From: Rugamonas brunnea
GTDB lineage: Bacteria; Pseudomonadota; Gammaproteobacteria; Burkholderiales; Burkholderiaceae_D
Length of the DNA: 64,000 bases
Assembly: GCF_014042345.1 (NCBI RefSeq)
Contig: NZ_JACEZT010000004.1
Span: forward strand, 1-64,000
Direction of reading: 5' to 3'
The position numbers and the translations under genes were made by a program. The notes under the pieces were generated by a model, which did not search any database, was not told the origin of the DNA, and worked only from the letters and a program-made list of their open reading frames with translations. Below, piece by piece: positions 29,205-38,275 of this stretch (position 1 is the stretch's first letter; the number at the start of each line of letters is the position of its first letter).

Positions 29205-29738
29205 TTACTCGTCGGGGATGCCGGCCAGCAGGTCGGTCACGCCGAATGCGATGCCGGCTTGCGACAGCATGGTCGTGACCTGGCCCCGGTGGTGAGTCTG
29301 GTGGTTGAAGAAGTGCAGCACCAGGCTGGACATGCGCTTGCGCGCCACCACGCCCTTGGTGTTGGTGTATTCAAGCACGTGGGCCAGGTGCTCTTCACGC
29401 ACTTCGCGCACCCAGGCGTTGATGATGGCATCGAGCTCCATGCGGTGCGGGTGCCAGTGGCCCAGCTCATAGAACTGCATCTGCGACAGGGCCGTCGGCG
29501 CGGGCATGTCGCGCATCGGCGCCAGCGCCGCGAAGTTGGCGGGGTGGTGGGAGAAGCGCTGCAGCCACAGCGTGTCGCCCACCACGAGGTGGTTCAGGGT
29601 GCCGAGGATGGAACCGAAGAACGCGCGCCGGTCGGCCAGCAATTCTTCTTCCGGCAACTGGGCCGCCGCTTCGTACATGCGTTGGTTCATGGCCGCGTTG
29701 TAGTCGGCCAGCAGGGTCAGGTTTTCGCTCAAGCTCAT
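29205..29738 (-). CDS. DinB family protein
   Basis: A 177-residue four-helix-bundle protein of the DinB/YfiT superfamily. The metal-binding histidine pattern is visible as LNHLVVGD and HFFNHQTHHRGQ. The start MSLSENLTLLADYNAAMNQR is preceded by GGAG. Such proteins often act as thiol S-transferases (bacillithiol or mycothiol users in other phyla); the betaproteobacterial members are uncharacterised. It precedes ldhA on the same strand. Confidence 0.88.
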   Translation of the reverse strand: MSLSENLTLLADYNAAMNQRMYEAAAQLPEEELLADRRAFFGSILGTLNHLVVGDTLWLQRFSHHPANFAALAPMRDMPAPTALSQMQFYELGHWHPHRMELDAIINAWVREVREEHLAHVLEYTNTKGVVARKRMSSLVLHFFNHQTHHRGQVTTMLSQAGIAFGVTDLLAGIPDE

Positions 29739-29880
29739 GCAGTGCTCCAGGATATCGGTGTCGATAGGGAATTGTCCCGCCTTCAGCGCCAAATTGCAAA
29801 TTCGGCTACAGTAAAGCCTGCGGCGCGTCATCTGCGGCGGCCGCGCACACAACGGGAGAGTTTGAGTTCAGGGGAGCGCC

Positions 29881-29988
29881 ATGAGCGAAATACTGGCAGT
29901 GGTAGGGATAGTGGGATTGGGCGCCAGCATCGTCGTGAACCTGGTGCTGATTGCCTGCATGCGCAAGGCGGACGAAGCGCGCGACTAG
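29881..29988 (+). CDS. 35-residue single-helix membrane protein
   Basis: The frame MSEILAVVGIVGLGASIVVN continues LVLIACMRKADEARD and ends at a TAG. GGGGAG stands five bases before the ATG. Residues 4-26 form a clean transmembrane helix with a basic/acidic cytoplasmic tail, so this looks like a genuine small membrane protein. It lies between the divergent DinB gene and the convergent NDH-2 gene; its partner is unknown. Confidence 0.65.
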   Translation: MSEILAVVGIVGLGASIVVNLVLIACMRKADEARD

Positions 29989-30014
29989 GCCAGGCCCAGT
30001 CGCGCGGAAGCAGA

Positions 30015-31313
30015 TCAGTACAGTTTGACCGGCGGCACCAGCTTGGCGCGCAGCCAGTCCACCAGCGTGTGGACAGCCATGCGCGCCATGCCGTGCAGGG
30101 CCAGCAGGTGCTTCTGGTACATCAGGCGGTACAGCAGCCGCGCCGTGGCGCCGCTGACCTGGATGCGGCGTCCCGTCACGGCGCCCGACAGCACGCCGAC
30201 GGCGGCCAGCGGGCCGAGCGACACCAGCGAGCCGTAGTCGCGGTAGCGGAAGTCCAAGCCGCCCGGCGCGTCGCGCCGCGCCAGCAGGTCGGCCAGGAAC
30301 ATGGCCTGCTGGTGCGCCACCTGCGCCCGCGGCGGCACCGCGCCCTTGACGGGGCAGGTGTAGCTGGCGCAGTCGCCCAGCGCGTAGATGGCCGTGTCGC
30401 CGGGCGCGCGCAAGGTGGCGTCCACCACGATCTGGTTGATGCGGTTCACGGGCAGGCCCAGCGTGCCGCACAGGGCCGGGCCTTCCACGCCGGCCGCCCA
30501 CAAGGTCAGGTCGGCGCGGTGCGCATGGCCGGCCGCGTCATGCACGGCATGGGGCGAGACGCTGGACACGGCCGTTTCCGTCAGCACGTCGATTCCCAGC
30601 GAAGTGAGATGGCGCGCGGCCCGCACCGACTGGCGCGGATGCAGGTGCGGCAGCAGGAACTTGCCGCGTTCGATCACGCTGATGCGCACGTCCCGCAGTG
30701 GGTCCAGCGCGTGCACCTTGTACTGGGCCAGTGCGCGGGCGCTGTGGCTCAGTTCCGCCGCCAGCTCGACGCCGGTGGCGCCGCCGCCAACAATCACCAC
30801 ATGGACCTGGCCCTGCGCCGCGTCGCCACGGGCCTTGCGTTCGCCGGCCTGGATGCAGGCGGCCACGAAGCGCTTGCGGAAGGCTTCAGCCTGATTGACG
30901 TTTTCCAGTGTGAGCACATGCTCGGCCGCGCCGGGCACGTTGAAGAAATTGGTGACGGAGCCGAGGGCCAGCACCAGCTTGTCGTAGGGCAGGCGGCGGC
31001 GTGGCTGCACTTCCAGCCCGTCGCTGCAACGGGGCGCCAGCTCGATGCTGCGGCCCGCGCGGTCCACGGCCATCACCTCACCTTGCACGAAGTCGAAATG
31101 GTGGGCCGCCGCCTGGGCCGCAAATTCCACCTGCGTCACTTGCGGGTCGCATTTGCCCGAAGCGACCGTGTGCAGCAGCGGTTTCCAGAAGTGCCCCGGT
31201 GCGCGATCGATCAGCAGCACGCGTGCGCGTGCGCTCTTGCCCAGGGTGTCGCCCAGGCGGGTGGCCAGTTCCAGTCCGCCGGCGCCGCCTCCTACGATAA
31301 CGATGGTCTCCAT
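30015..31313 (-). CDS. Type II NADH dehydrogenase (NDH-2-like FAD oxidoreductase)
   Basis: A 432-residue flavoprotein passing electrons from NADH to quinone without proton pumping. The FAD-binding GGGAGGLELATRLGD lies at about 8-22 and the NADH-binding VIVGGGATGVELAAELS near 175; ALGDCASY is the second FAD contact. The C-terminal helices (LLYRLMYQKHLLALHGMARM) suit the membrane-associating end of the family. GGGAG nine bases ahead favours METIVIVGG over an ATG 15 bases upstream. Likely the ndh of this strain, though other NDH-2 copies may exist. Confidence 0.9.
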   Translation of the reverse strand: METIVIVGGGAGGLELATRLGDTLGKSARARVLLIDRAPGHFWKPLLHTVASGKCDPQVTQVEFAAQAAAHHFDFVQGEVMAVDRAGRSIELAPRCSDGLEVQPRRRLPYDKLVLALGSVTNFFNVPGAAEHVLTLENVNQAEAFRKRFVAACIQAGERKARGDAAQGQVHVVIVGGGATGVELAAELSHSARALAQYKVHALDPLRDVRISVIERGKFLLPHLHPRQSVRAARHLTSLGIDVLTETAVSSVSPHAVHDAAGHAHRADLTLWAAGVEGPALCGTLGLPVNRINQIVVDATLRAPGDTAIYALGDCASYTCPVKGAVPPRAQVAHQQAMFLADLLARRDAPGGLDFRYRDYGSLVSLGPLAAVGVLSGAVTGRRIQVSGATARLLYRLMYQKHLLALHGMARMAVHTLVDWLRAKLVPPVKLY

Positions 31314-31416
31314 GCTGTCGTCTCCCAAAAAGGTTGATGAAAAGGTGTGACCGCGTCGCTGGTGCTGCGCCTGCCGGCGGCAGGCGTCCGGCGCCCGCCG
31401 TCCGTGCTACGTTGCT

Positions 31417-32115
31417 CTATGCTGCCAGGCTGTCCGCTTGCTGCGGATTGACTGTGAACGGGCTGGTTCGCAGTTCACGCAGCGCATCGAAGGTGATGAA
31501 TTGCTGCGGGCGTACTACATCGGCTCCATACGGCGCCACCGATACGGTCCACAGGCCGCTTTGTTGCGCCGCCTTCAGGGCCGGCGCCACCGTGTCGATG
31601 GCAATGGCGGCCGCCGCTTCGATGCCCATCGCATGCAGCGCGTGGCCGAAGGGGCCGGGGCCGGCCTGGTCGTCGAAGCCGACGCCGCCGGCCACCACCG
31701 AGAACAGGCTGGTGACGTCGGCGCCGAAGCAGTGTTCGAGCAGGGCGGCGGTCACCGGGGCCGGCAGGTCCGACAGCACGGCCAGCTTGCAGCCGGCGGC
31801 CAGCGCGTCGTCGATCAGGGCCAGCGCGGCCGGCGAGGCCTTGGGCGGGTTGGCCGCCACAGCCAACTGGAATTGACGGTGCTTCCCGGCGTGCAGCGCG
31901 GCCACGGCGGCCTTGTCGCGCAGGCCGGCGCCGGCCACGGCGGCCGTGATGGCGTTGGCGTAGCCGTGGGTGGCGGCGGCCGCGCGCAGGGCCGGCAAGG
32001 TCCAGCGCAGCGACAATTCCGCTTCCGCGAAGGCGGCGTTGCAGGCTGCAAGGTGCAGGGCTTCGGTGTCGAACAGCACACCGTCCAGGCCGAGGAAGAT
32101 GACGTCGATGCTCAT
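31417..32115 (-). CDS. HAD-superfamily (CbbY-like) protein lacking the catalytic nucleophile
   Basis: A 232-residue protein with the HAD fold of the CbbY/beta-phosphoglucomutase-like branch. Motif I reads FLGLDGVLFDTE: Gly9 stands where the phosphate-accepting Asp should be, while Asp11 is kept. Motif III has Gln in place of the expected Lys (DDQAGPGPFGHALHAMG), and motif IV (AIAIDTVAPALKAAQQSG) lacks one acidic residue. It is therefore probably not a phosphatase, but could be a ligand-binding or regulatory relative. It is divergent from the CbbR-like regulator gene, an arrangement familiar from autotrophic cbb loci, yet no Calvin-cycle gene is present. Confidence 0.8.
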   Translation of the reverse strand: MSIDVIFLGLDGVLFDTEALHLAACNAAFAEAELSLRWTLPALRAAAATHGYANAITAAVAGAGLRDKAAVAALHAGKHRQFQLAVAANPPKASPAALALIDDALAAGCKLAVLSDLPAPVTAALLEHCFGADVTSLFSVVAGGVGFDDQAGPGPFGHALHAMGIEAAAAIAIDTVAPALKAAQQSGLWTVSVAPYGADVVRPQQFITFDALRELRTSPFTVNPQQADSLAA

Positions 32116-32230
32116 ATCGCGCTTTCTGTTTAGGTCGCAGTGGGAAGATAACGTTAGATGAGTGTCAATATAGGGGTAGAATGAACAAAAGAAAAATTAA
32201 AGATTTTTGATAATTGATAAGGAAAAGCTT

Positions 32231-33208
32231 ATGCATCACGCCAGTTTCCGCCAATTGGAGGCGCTTACCCTCGTGGCGCGGCATGAAAGCGTGTCCCGCG
32301 CGGCGGATGCGCTGCATGTGACCCAGCCCGCCATTTCGTTGCAAATTCGCACGTTGGAGGAGATCACGGGCATCGCGCTGACCCGCAAGGTGGGCCGCAA
32401 CATCCAGTTGACGGCGGCCGGCGAGGTGATGCTGGAGTTCTCCGAGCGCATCCTGAGGCTGTGGGAGCAGGCCGCCGACGAGCTGGCGGCGCTGCGCGGC
32501 GTGACCAGCGGTACGCTGCGCATCGGCGCCGTGACGACGGCCGAGCACCTGCTGCCGCCGCTGCTGGTGCCGTTCACGATGGAGCGCCCCGACGTGCGCC
32601 TGAAACTGCAGGTGGGTAACCGGGCCGAGATCGTCAACATGCTGGCGCGGCACGAGATCGACCTGGCCATCATGGGTACGCCGCCACGCGAGCTGCGCAC
32701 CAACGCGGCCCGCTTCGCGCGCCACCCGATGGCGTTCGTGGCCAGTCCGTCGCACAAGCTGATGAAGAAAAAGAAGCTGACGCTGGACGATGTGATGGCG
32801 GCCAACCTGCTGGTGCGCGAGCGCGGTTCGGGCACGCGCACGGCCATCGAGCGCCTGTTCCGCGAGGCCGGGCATCCGCTCAATTTCGGTTCCGAAGTGT
32901 CGAGCAATGAGGCAATCAAGCGCATGGTGTCGGCCGGGCTGGGCATTGGCTTTTTGTCGGTGCACGCGTGCGGGCTGGAGTTCGAGGCGGGCCTGCTGGC
33001 CATCCTGCCGATGCAGGAGCATCCGGTGGAGGCGGACTGGCATGTGATGCACTTGACCGATCAGCCGATTCCGAAGGTGGCGGCGGCGTTCCAGGACTTC
33101 GTGATCGAGCACGGACAGGAACTGGTGCGGCGCGAACTGGAAGGCCTGTACAAGCAGCTGGGCCGGCAGCGCAAGCCGCGCGCGGGCGGCGTGGCGGCGG
33201 ACGAATAA
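32231..33208 (+). CDS. LysR-family regulator, CbbR-like
   Basis: A 325-residue regulator. The winged helix-turn-helix occupies about residues 5-62 (FRQLEALTLVARHESVSRAA, TQPAISLQIRTLEE). The effector domain contains GTLRIGAVTTAEHLLPPLL and NRAEIVNMLARHEIDLAIMG, typical of CbbR-type members. AAGGAAAAG precedes the ATG. The gap to the divergent HAD gene is AT-rich and probably contains its operators. It likely controls itself and that gene; effector unknown. Confidence 0.9.
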   Translation: MHHASFRQLEALTLVARHESVSRAADALHVTQPAISLQIRTLEEITGIALTRKVGRNIQLTAAGEVMLEFSERILRLWEQAADELAALRGVTSGTLRIGAVTTAEHLLPPLLVPFTMERPDVRLKLQVGNRAEIVNMLARHEIDLAIMGTPPRELRTNAARFARHPMAFVASPSHKLMKKKKLTLDDVMAANLLVRERGSGTRTAIERLFREAGHPLNFGSEVSSNEAIKRMVSAGLGIGFLSVHACGLEFEAGLLAILPMQEHPVEADWHVMHLTDQPIPKVAAAFQDFVIEHGQELVRRELEGLYKQLGRQRKPRAGGVAADE

Positions 33209-33253
33209 GGGACTCGGAGTGGTAAAAGGTTGCTCAGGAAGGCCAGCGATGGC

Positions 33254-34843
33254 TCAGGACTGCCGGGCCAGTCCGGGCAGCGTGGTGTGGCGCACGGCGC
33301 CACAGGCCGCGTGCAGGGCCGCCGCATCCTGCGCGTGCAGGGCGCGCAGGTAGCCGCGCACGTAGGGCAGCGCAGCGTGCGCGCTGCGGTCCGGTGCGGC
33401 CGCGTCCTGCTGGCATTGCAGCAGCAGCCGGTCGGCCACCACCAGGTCGTTGTCGCGTCCCAGTTCGTCCTGCATGGCGGACAGGTGGTCGAGGTAGCGC
33501 CGGGTGGCCCCGGCCCGCAGCAGCGACGCGAAGAATTCCACGCCGTAGCGGCACCGCTTGCCGGCAATGCGCAGCCGGTGCACGGCACGCGCGGCTGCGT
33601 CACGCGCACTGGCACCGGCATCGCCGCTCGCACCCAGCGCCTTGCGCGCGATCGCGGCGCGGCGCAGCAGCTTGCGGTGCAGCCGCCCCAAGGTGTGCTG
33701 CGCGAACGCGGCGGCGGGACGCGCCAGCGGATTGTGCTTCGACGGTGCGCAGGCGGCGGCCAGCTGCAACTGCTGCAGCCACAGGTTCAGTCCCAGCATC
33801 AGGCGCGCGTAGCGGGGCGATTGCAGGGCGTGCGCGGCGGCGCGGCGGTGGTGGTGCGCTGTCGCGATGACTTGCTCTTGCAGCGGCGCCAGGTCCACCG
33901 TGTCGTCCTGCACGCGCGGCAGGGTGGTGGTGGCCAGCACGTCCCAGTCGCGGGCCGCGCCCAGTTCCGTGCCCAGCCACGCGAGGTCGGCCAGCAGCGC
34001 GGCCGGGCAGGGCGCGCACGTGGCGAACAGGCGCAGCGCGGAACGCAGGCGGCGCGCACCCACCCGCAACTGGTGCAGGCTTTCGCTGTCGTGGCCGTGG
34101 ATCACGGCCGCTTCGTTGTCCTGCATGTGGCGCAGGCAGTTGGCCAGCACGGCTTGCAACGCCTGGCCTGTGGTGGCGTCGCGTTCCAGCGTGAGCGGGG
34201 CGGCCTTGACGGCGGCCAGTGGCTTGTCGAGGCACAGCGCGTAGCCGCGTTCGGCCTTGTTGACGTTGCTGACCTGTAGCGGCAGGCTGTCCAGCAAGGC
34301 CAGCGCGCACGCGAACAGGCTGGCCGGATGGCCGGCCTTCAGTTCCAGTTCGATTTCGTTGACGGGAAGGTGGCGGCCCTGGCGGCTGATGCGGCCTTCG
34401 TCGAGCACCAGTTCGATGGTGCTGCCGTCGTAGTCCAGCTCCCATGTGCTGCGCGCCACCTCGACCGAGAACAGCGGCGCCAGTTGCTGCCTGAGATCGG
34501 GCGCGTCCAGCACGGCCAGCCAGTGCCGATCGTCGCCGATCAGTTTGCGCAGCTTGCCCAGCCGGGGCACGTCGTCCGGCACCGGGCCTTCCCATTCAAG
34601 CCGCGCGTGCAGGCCGCCCTGCACGCTGCCGCCGGCCTTCATGGTCTGTATCCATTGCCCTTCGACCTGGCGCACGCGCAGGCCCGCGCCTTGGCGCAGC
34701 AGGTGCAGGCCTGGCGTGTCGAAATAGCGGGCTGTGAGCGGCGCCTTGCGCCCGCGCGCGCGCGCGTGGGCGGCCAGCAGCGGATGGTGGACCAGCTTGC
34801 CGTTATCGGCCGGATCAAGCAGCAGTTTCAGTTCGACTTCCAT
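33254..34843 (-). CDS. CYTH-CHAD domain protein (inorganic triphosphatase-like)
   Basis: A 529-residue cytoplasmic protein. The N-terminal CYTH domain starts with the signature EVELKLLL (ExExK, residues 2-6) and carries the usual charged residues (RYFDTPGLHLLRQGAGLRVR). The C-terminal CHAD domain (about 215-525) is helical and rich in conserved His/Arg (LHQLRVGARRLRSALRLF, VHRLRIAGKRCRYGVEFF), which bind polyphosphate in characterised members. The same fusion is seen in E. coli YgiF, an inorganic triphosphatase. A role in polyphosphate or triphosphate metabolism is likely. Confidence 0.92.
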   Translation of the reverse strand: MEVELKLLLDPADNGKLVHHPLLAAHARARGRKAPLTARYFDTPGLHLLRQGAGLRVRQVEGQWIQTMKAGGSVQGGLHARLEWEGPVPDDVPRLGKLRKLIGDDRHWLAVLDAPDLRQQLAPLFSVEVARSTWELDYDGSTIELVLDEGRISRQGRHLPVNEIELELKAGHPASLFACALALLDSLPLQVSNVNKAERGYALCLDKPLAAVKAAPLTLERDATTGQALQAVLANCLRHMQDNEAAVIHGHDSESLHQLRVGARRLRSALRLFATCAPCPAALLADLAWLGTELGAARDWDVLATTTLPRVQDDTVDLAPLQEQVIATAHHHRRAAAHALQSPRYARLMLGLNLWLQQLQLAAACAPSKHNPLARPAAAFAQHTLGRLHRKLLRRAAIARKALGASGDAGASARDAAARAVHRLRIAGKRCRYGVEFFASLLRAGATRRYLDHLSAMQDELGRDNDLVVADRLLLQCQQDAAAPDRSAHAALPYVRGYLRALHAQDAAALHAACGAVRHTTLPGLARQS

Positions 34844-34909
34844 GGGGATGCGGATGCGGGTGATCTTCCAGTGTAGTTGAATTCGTCCGGGCCGGTCGCT
34901 CGCCCCGCG

Positions 34910-35818
34910 TCACGCCGGATGGCGCAACTGCTGCCATGCCGGCACGGCGGCGCGCCAGAACGCATCCAGCGTGTCGGCCCGCAGGTCGAGGCCGAGGAAG
35001 CGGGCTGCCGGCAGTATCGCCTCGCGCAGCAGCAGTTCCGGCGCGGCGCCCGTGTCGAACGCTTGCGCGCCTGTCTGCTTGGACAGCTTTTCACCCCGCT
35101 CATTGACGACCACCGGCACGTGCAGGTAACGCGGCTGCGGCAGGCCCAGCAACCGTTGCAGGTAGATCTGGCGCGGCGTGGAGTCGAGCAGGTCGGCGCC
35201 GCGCACGATATCGGTGATGTGCTGCGCGCCGTCGTCCACCACCACGGCCAGTTGGTAGGCCCAGTAGCCGTCGGCACGCTTGATGACGAAATCGCCCACG
35301 TCATCCGTCAAATCCTGGCTCACGTAACCGGCCCAACGGTCCTCGAAGCCGATCACGCAGTGCGGCGACTGCGGCACCTTGAGCCGCAGCGCGCGCGCCG
35401 TCTTGCCGGGCGCGAGGCCGTGGCGGCAGGTGCCGGGATAGATGTTGGCCTGCGCCTGCCGGGCGCTCAGGGTCAGCTGGGAGTCGGCGATCTCCCTGCG
35501 CGAACAGCCGCAGGGATAGACGGCGCCGGCCGCTTCGAGCTGGCGCAGCGCCGCCTCGTACAGGGCGGTGCGCTGGCTCTGCCAGGTCACGTCGCCATCC
35601 CACTGCATGCCGCAGCGCTGCAGCGAGGCGAGGATGTGGCGGTCGGCGCCATCGACGTTGCGGTCGCCGTCCACGTCTTCGATGCGGACCAGCCACTGGC
35701 CGCCGTGGGCGCGCGCGTCCAGGTAGCTGGCCATGGCGGCCACCAGCGAACCGAGGTGCAGCGGGCCGGTGGGGGAGGGGGCGAAGCGGCCGATGTAGGG
35801 GGATGCGGAAACTGTCAT
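34910..35818 (-). CDS. gluQ: Glutamyl-Q tRNA(Asp) synthetase
   Basis: A 302-residue truncated glutamyl-tRNA synthetase homologue that attaches glutamate to queuosine-34 of tRNA(Asp). The HIGH-type motif is PSPTGPLHLGSLVAA (residues about 14-28) and the KMSKS-type motif is GEKLSKQTGA (about 236). The zinc site is seen in YPCGCSRREI plus YPGTCRHG. The anticodon-binding domain is absent, as expected for the family. Length agrees with family norm. Confidence 0.95.
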   Translation of the reverse strand: MTVSASPYIGRFAPSPTGPLHLGSLVAAMASYLDARAHGGQWLVRIEDVDGDRNVDGADRHILASLQRCGMQWDGDVTWQSQRTALYEAALRQLEAAGAVYPCGCSRREIADSQLTLSARQAQANIYPGTCRHGLAPGKTARALRLKVPQSPHCVIGFEDRWAGYVSQDLTDDVGDFVIKRADGYWAYQLAVVVDDGAQHITDIVRGADLLDSTPRQIYLQRLLGLPQPRYLHVPVVVNERGEKLSKQTGAQAFDTGAAPELLLREAILPAARFLGLDLRADTLDAFWRAAVPAWQQLRHPA

Positions 35819-35909
35819 ACCGCAATTTTAGCGCCTGCCGCGCCGGCTGCGGTGGCGCGGCGCGGTCGTGGCTGGCGCTTCGGTGCAATCTGTGGTGCTA
35901 CCGGTGGCG

Positions 35910-37058
35910 CTATTTTTTCCGTGCCGGTTCGGCCAGCGGCCGCACATAGCGCAGCAGGCTGACCAGCACCTTGCCCGGCTCCTCCCACGGGATCATGTGG
36001 GCCGCGTGCTCGAACCACACGCCCTGCTTGTAGGGCGCCTTGACCTGCGCCAGCCAGCGCGCGGTCGGCTCTGACGGCGTGGTGTAGTCGTGGCGGCCCA
36101 TGAACATGATGACCGGGATGGGGAAGCTGCGCACGGGGGAATAGTCGACCTGCACGAACTCGGGCAGCAGCCGGCCCAGCGTCAGCAGGTTGCCCCGGTC
36201 GATGTTGTGCACGTCGGCGGCCGTGTATTCGGGCGACAGCAGGGGACCATCGAAATAGTAGTCGGACTCGTTGCGGTAGGCCGTCATGCCGCCGTAGTAC
36301 TGCGGCCATTTGCGGGCCAGGATGATGCGCTCGCGTGTGATGGGCTGGTTGCCGGGGTAGGGCGCGATCGACTGCAATTCCTTGAGCGCCTCGGTGTTGT
36401 TGTGGGCCTTGGCCTGTTGCAGCGCGTAGTCGAAGCTGACCCCCTCATTTTCGCGCACGCTGATCACCTGGCCCATGCCCACGTAGGCGTAGAACAGGTC
36501 GGGCCGCTTGAGCGCGGCGCCCATGGCTACCACGGTGCCCCAACTGTGTCCCATCAGGATCAGCTTGTCCTTGTGGTACTTCTTGCGCAGGAATTCGGCC
36601 ACTTCGATGGCGTCGTCGATGTAGCGCGGGATATGGATGGTGTCGCCGACAACGTTCGGGTCGGTCTCGGCGTAGCTCTTGCCGGCGCCGCGCTGGTCCC
36701 AGTTGACGACCGTGAAGTATTCCTCGATCGGACGCTGGTACTGCCAGATGGTGGGCATGGCCGGCGCTGCGGGGCCGCCGTGCACGAACAGGATCATGGG
36801 CTGGTCGCGGTCCTGGCCGCGCACGTTGAGCCACTGCTCGACCCCGCCGATCATGGTCTTGTAGGTTTCCTGGATGCCCGACGGGGCGCTGATCTTCTCC
36901 AGGTCGGCCACGGCCTGCCTGGCCTTGCGGTAGTTGGCGGCGTCCTTCGCCACTTGCGCGGCATCGGCCTGCGCCGGTGGCGCGGTCGGCGCGGATGGCG
37001 TTTCTGCCTGCGCCATGTTCATGCACATCAATAACAAACCCAGCCATGCCAGCTTCAT
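35910..37058 (-). CDS. Exported alpha/beta hydrolase, proline-iminopeptidase-like (S33)
   Basis: A 382-residue protein with a signal peptide ending at AQA (about residue 18). LFVHGGPAAPAMP, NWDQRGAGKSYAE and LMGHSWGTVVAMG (nucleophile Ser) are the three hallmarks of prolyl aminopeptidases; the His is probably in FEHAAHMIPWE near the C-terminus and the Asp in MGRHDYTTP. The family is often cytoplasmic; the signal peptide here places it in the periplasm. Substrate may be small peptides or esters. Confidence 0.9.
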   Translation of the reverse strand: MKLAWLGLLLMCMNMAQAETPSAPTAPPAQADAAQVAKDAANYRKARQAVADLEKISAPSGIQETYKTMIGGVEQWLNVRGQDRDQPMILFVHGGPAAPAMPTIWQYQRPIEEYFTVVNWDQRGAGKSYAETDPNVVGDTIHIPRYIDDAIEVAEFLRKKYHKDKLILMGHSWGTVVAMGAALKRPDLFYAYVGMGQVISVRENEGVSFDYALQQAKAHNNTEALKELQSIAPYPGNQPITRERIILARKWPQYYGGMTAYRNESDYYFDGPLLSPEYTAADVHNIDRGNLLTLGRLLPEFVQVDYSPVRSFPIPVIMFMGRHDYTTPSEPTARWLAQVKAPYKQGVWFEHAAHMIPWEEPGKVLVSLLRYVRPLAEPARKK

Positions 37059-37151
37059 ACGCGCTCCTTGAACGGGTGGAAAATGCGAGTTGAGAAATAA
37101 TAAACTTCTTTGCCCGGGCCGGAAAGCGTGTCAGCGGTTAAGATAGCGGCC

Positions 37152-38090
37152 ATGGAACTGCTCACCGACATCATCTTGCGGGCCGGCAAATCGGCCGTGG
37201 AACTGGCTTTCTTCATCCTGCTGCCCGTGATGGTGGTGATGCTGTCGCTGATGCGCCTGCTGGAGGCGAAAGGCATCCTGGACTGGCTGGTGGCGCGCCT
37301 GGCGCCGCTGCTGCGTCCGCTGGGGCTGACGGGCTTGTCCATTTTTGCGATGCTGCAGATCAGTTTTGTCAGCTTCGCCGCGCCCATCGCCACGCTGGCC
37401 ATGATGGACCAGCGCGGCGCGTCCGACCGCCACCTGGCCGCCACGCTGGCGCTGGTGCTGGCCGCCGCCCAGGCCAATATCTCGATCCCGATGACGGCCA
37501 TGGGCCTGCACTTCGGTTTCACCTTGCTGTGCGCGCTGGCCGGCGGGCTGGCCGCCTCGGCCTCGGCGTATTACGTGTACGGCCGGCACCTGAACGGCGC
37601 CGAACTGAGCGTGGACCAGTCCGTGCCCCATCCGGTGGCGGAGGACGCCAAGGGCGTGCTGGACGTGATCAACCGGGCCGGAGCCGAATCGTTCCGCATC
37701 GCCGTGGCCGCGCTGCCCATGCTGATCCTGTCGCTGGTGGCCGTCACCATGCTGCGCTCGGCCGGTGCCATCGACCTGCTCACGCGCGCGCTGGCCGCGC
37801 CCATGGCCTGGCTGCGGCTGGACCCGGCCATGATCCTGCCGGCCGTGACCAAGTTCCTCGGCGGCGCCACGGCCTGGATGGGCGTGATGGATGAAATGAT
37901 ACGGCGCGGCGCGGCCAACGCAGCCATGCTGAACCGCAGCGCAGGCTTCCTGCTCAATCCCTTCGATTTGCCCGGCGTGGCTATCCTGATCTCGTCCGGG
38001 CGGCGGGTGGCGGCCGTATGGCGGCCGGCCGCGTTCGGTGCGCTGACCGGCATCGCGCTGCGCACAGCGGCCCACCTGGCGTTCGCTTAA
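37152..38090 (+). CDS. Nucleoside-recognition (GATE) domain membrane protein
   Basis: A 312-residue inner-membrane protein with about eight hydrophobic helices and the nucleoside recognition/GATE domain pattern, as in SpmA/SpmB and YjiH relatives (TKFLGGATAWMGVMDEMIRR; SFVSFAAPIATLAMMDQRGA). The start MELLTDIILRAGKSAVELAF gives the family N-terminus. It is divergent from the S33 peptidase gene. Substrate unproven; transport of a nucleoside-like or other small molecule is assumed. Confidence 0.82.
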   Translation: MELLTDIILRAGKSAVELAFFILLPVMVVMLSLMRLLEAKGILDWLVARLAPLLRPLGLTGLSIFAMLQISFVSFAAPIATLAMMDQRGASDRHLAATLALVLAAAQANISIPMTAMGLHFGFTLLCALAGGLAASASAYYVYGRHLNGAELSVDQSVPHPVAEDAKGVLDVINRAGAESFRIAVAALPMLILSLVAVTMLRSAGAIDLLTRALAAPMAWLRLDPAMILPAVTKFLGGATAWMGVMDEMIRRGAANAAMLNRSAGFLLNPFDLPGVAILISSGRRVAAVWRPAAFGALTGIALRTAAHLAFA

Positions 38091-38275
38091 TTGCTCACTT
38101 GATTGTTCGCTTAGCGGTTCGCTTCACTTTTCACCATTGTTGCAGCGCGCAATAACGGGCGCGGCCAGTTGCCTTACAATGTGCGCGCGGCATACCCGGA
38201 CCGCGCCTATCCGTCGCATTCGTCCGTCGCACTTATCCTTCGCACTTATATCCTTACCTACCCCCACAGGATCCC

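Noticed and set aside
27900-31337. 1145-codon plus-strand frame
   Set aside because: Antisense across four real genes (ldhA, DinB, NDH-2 and flanks); no coherent protein.
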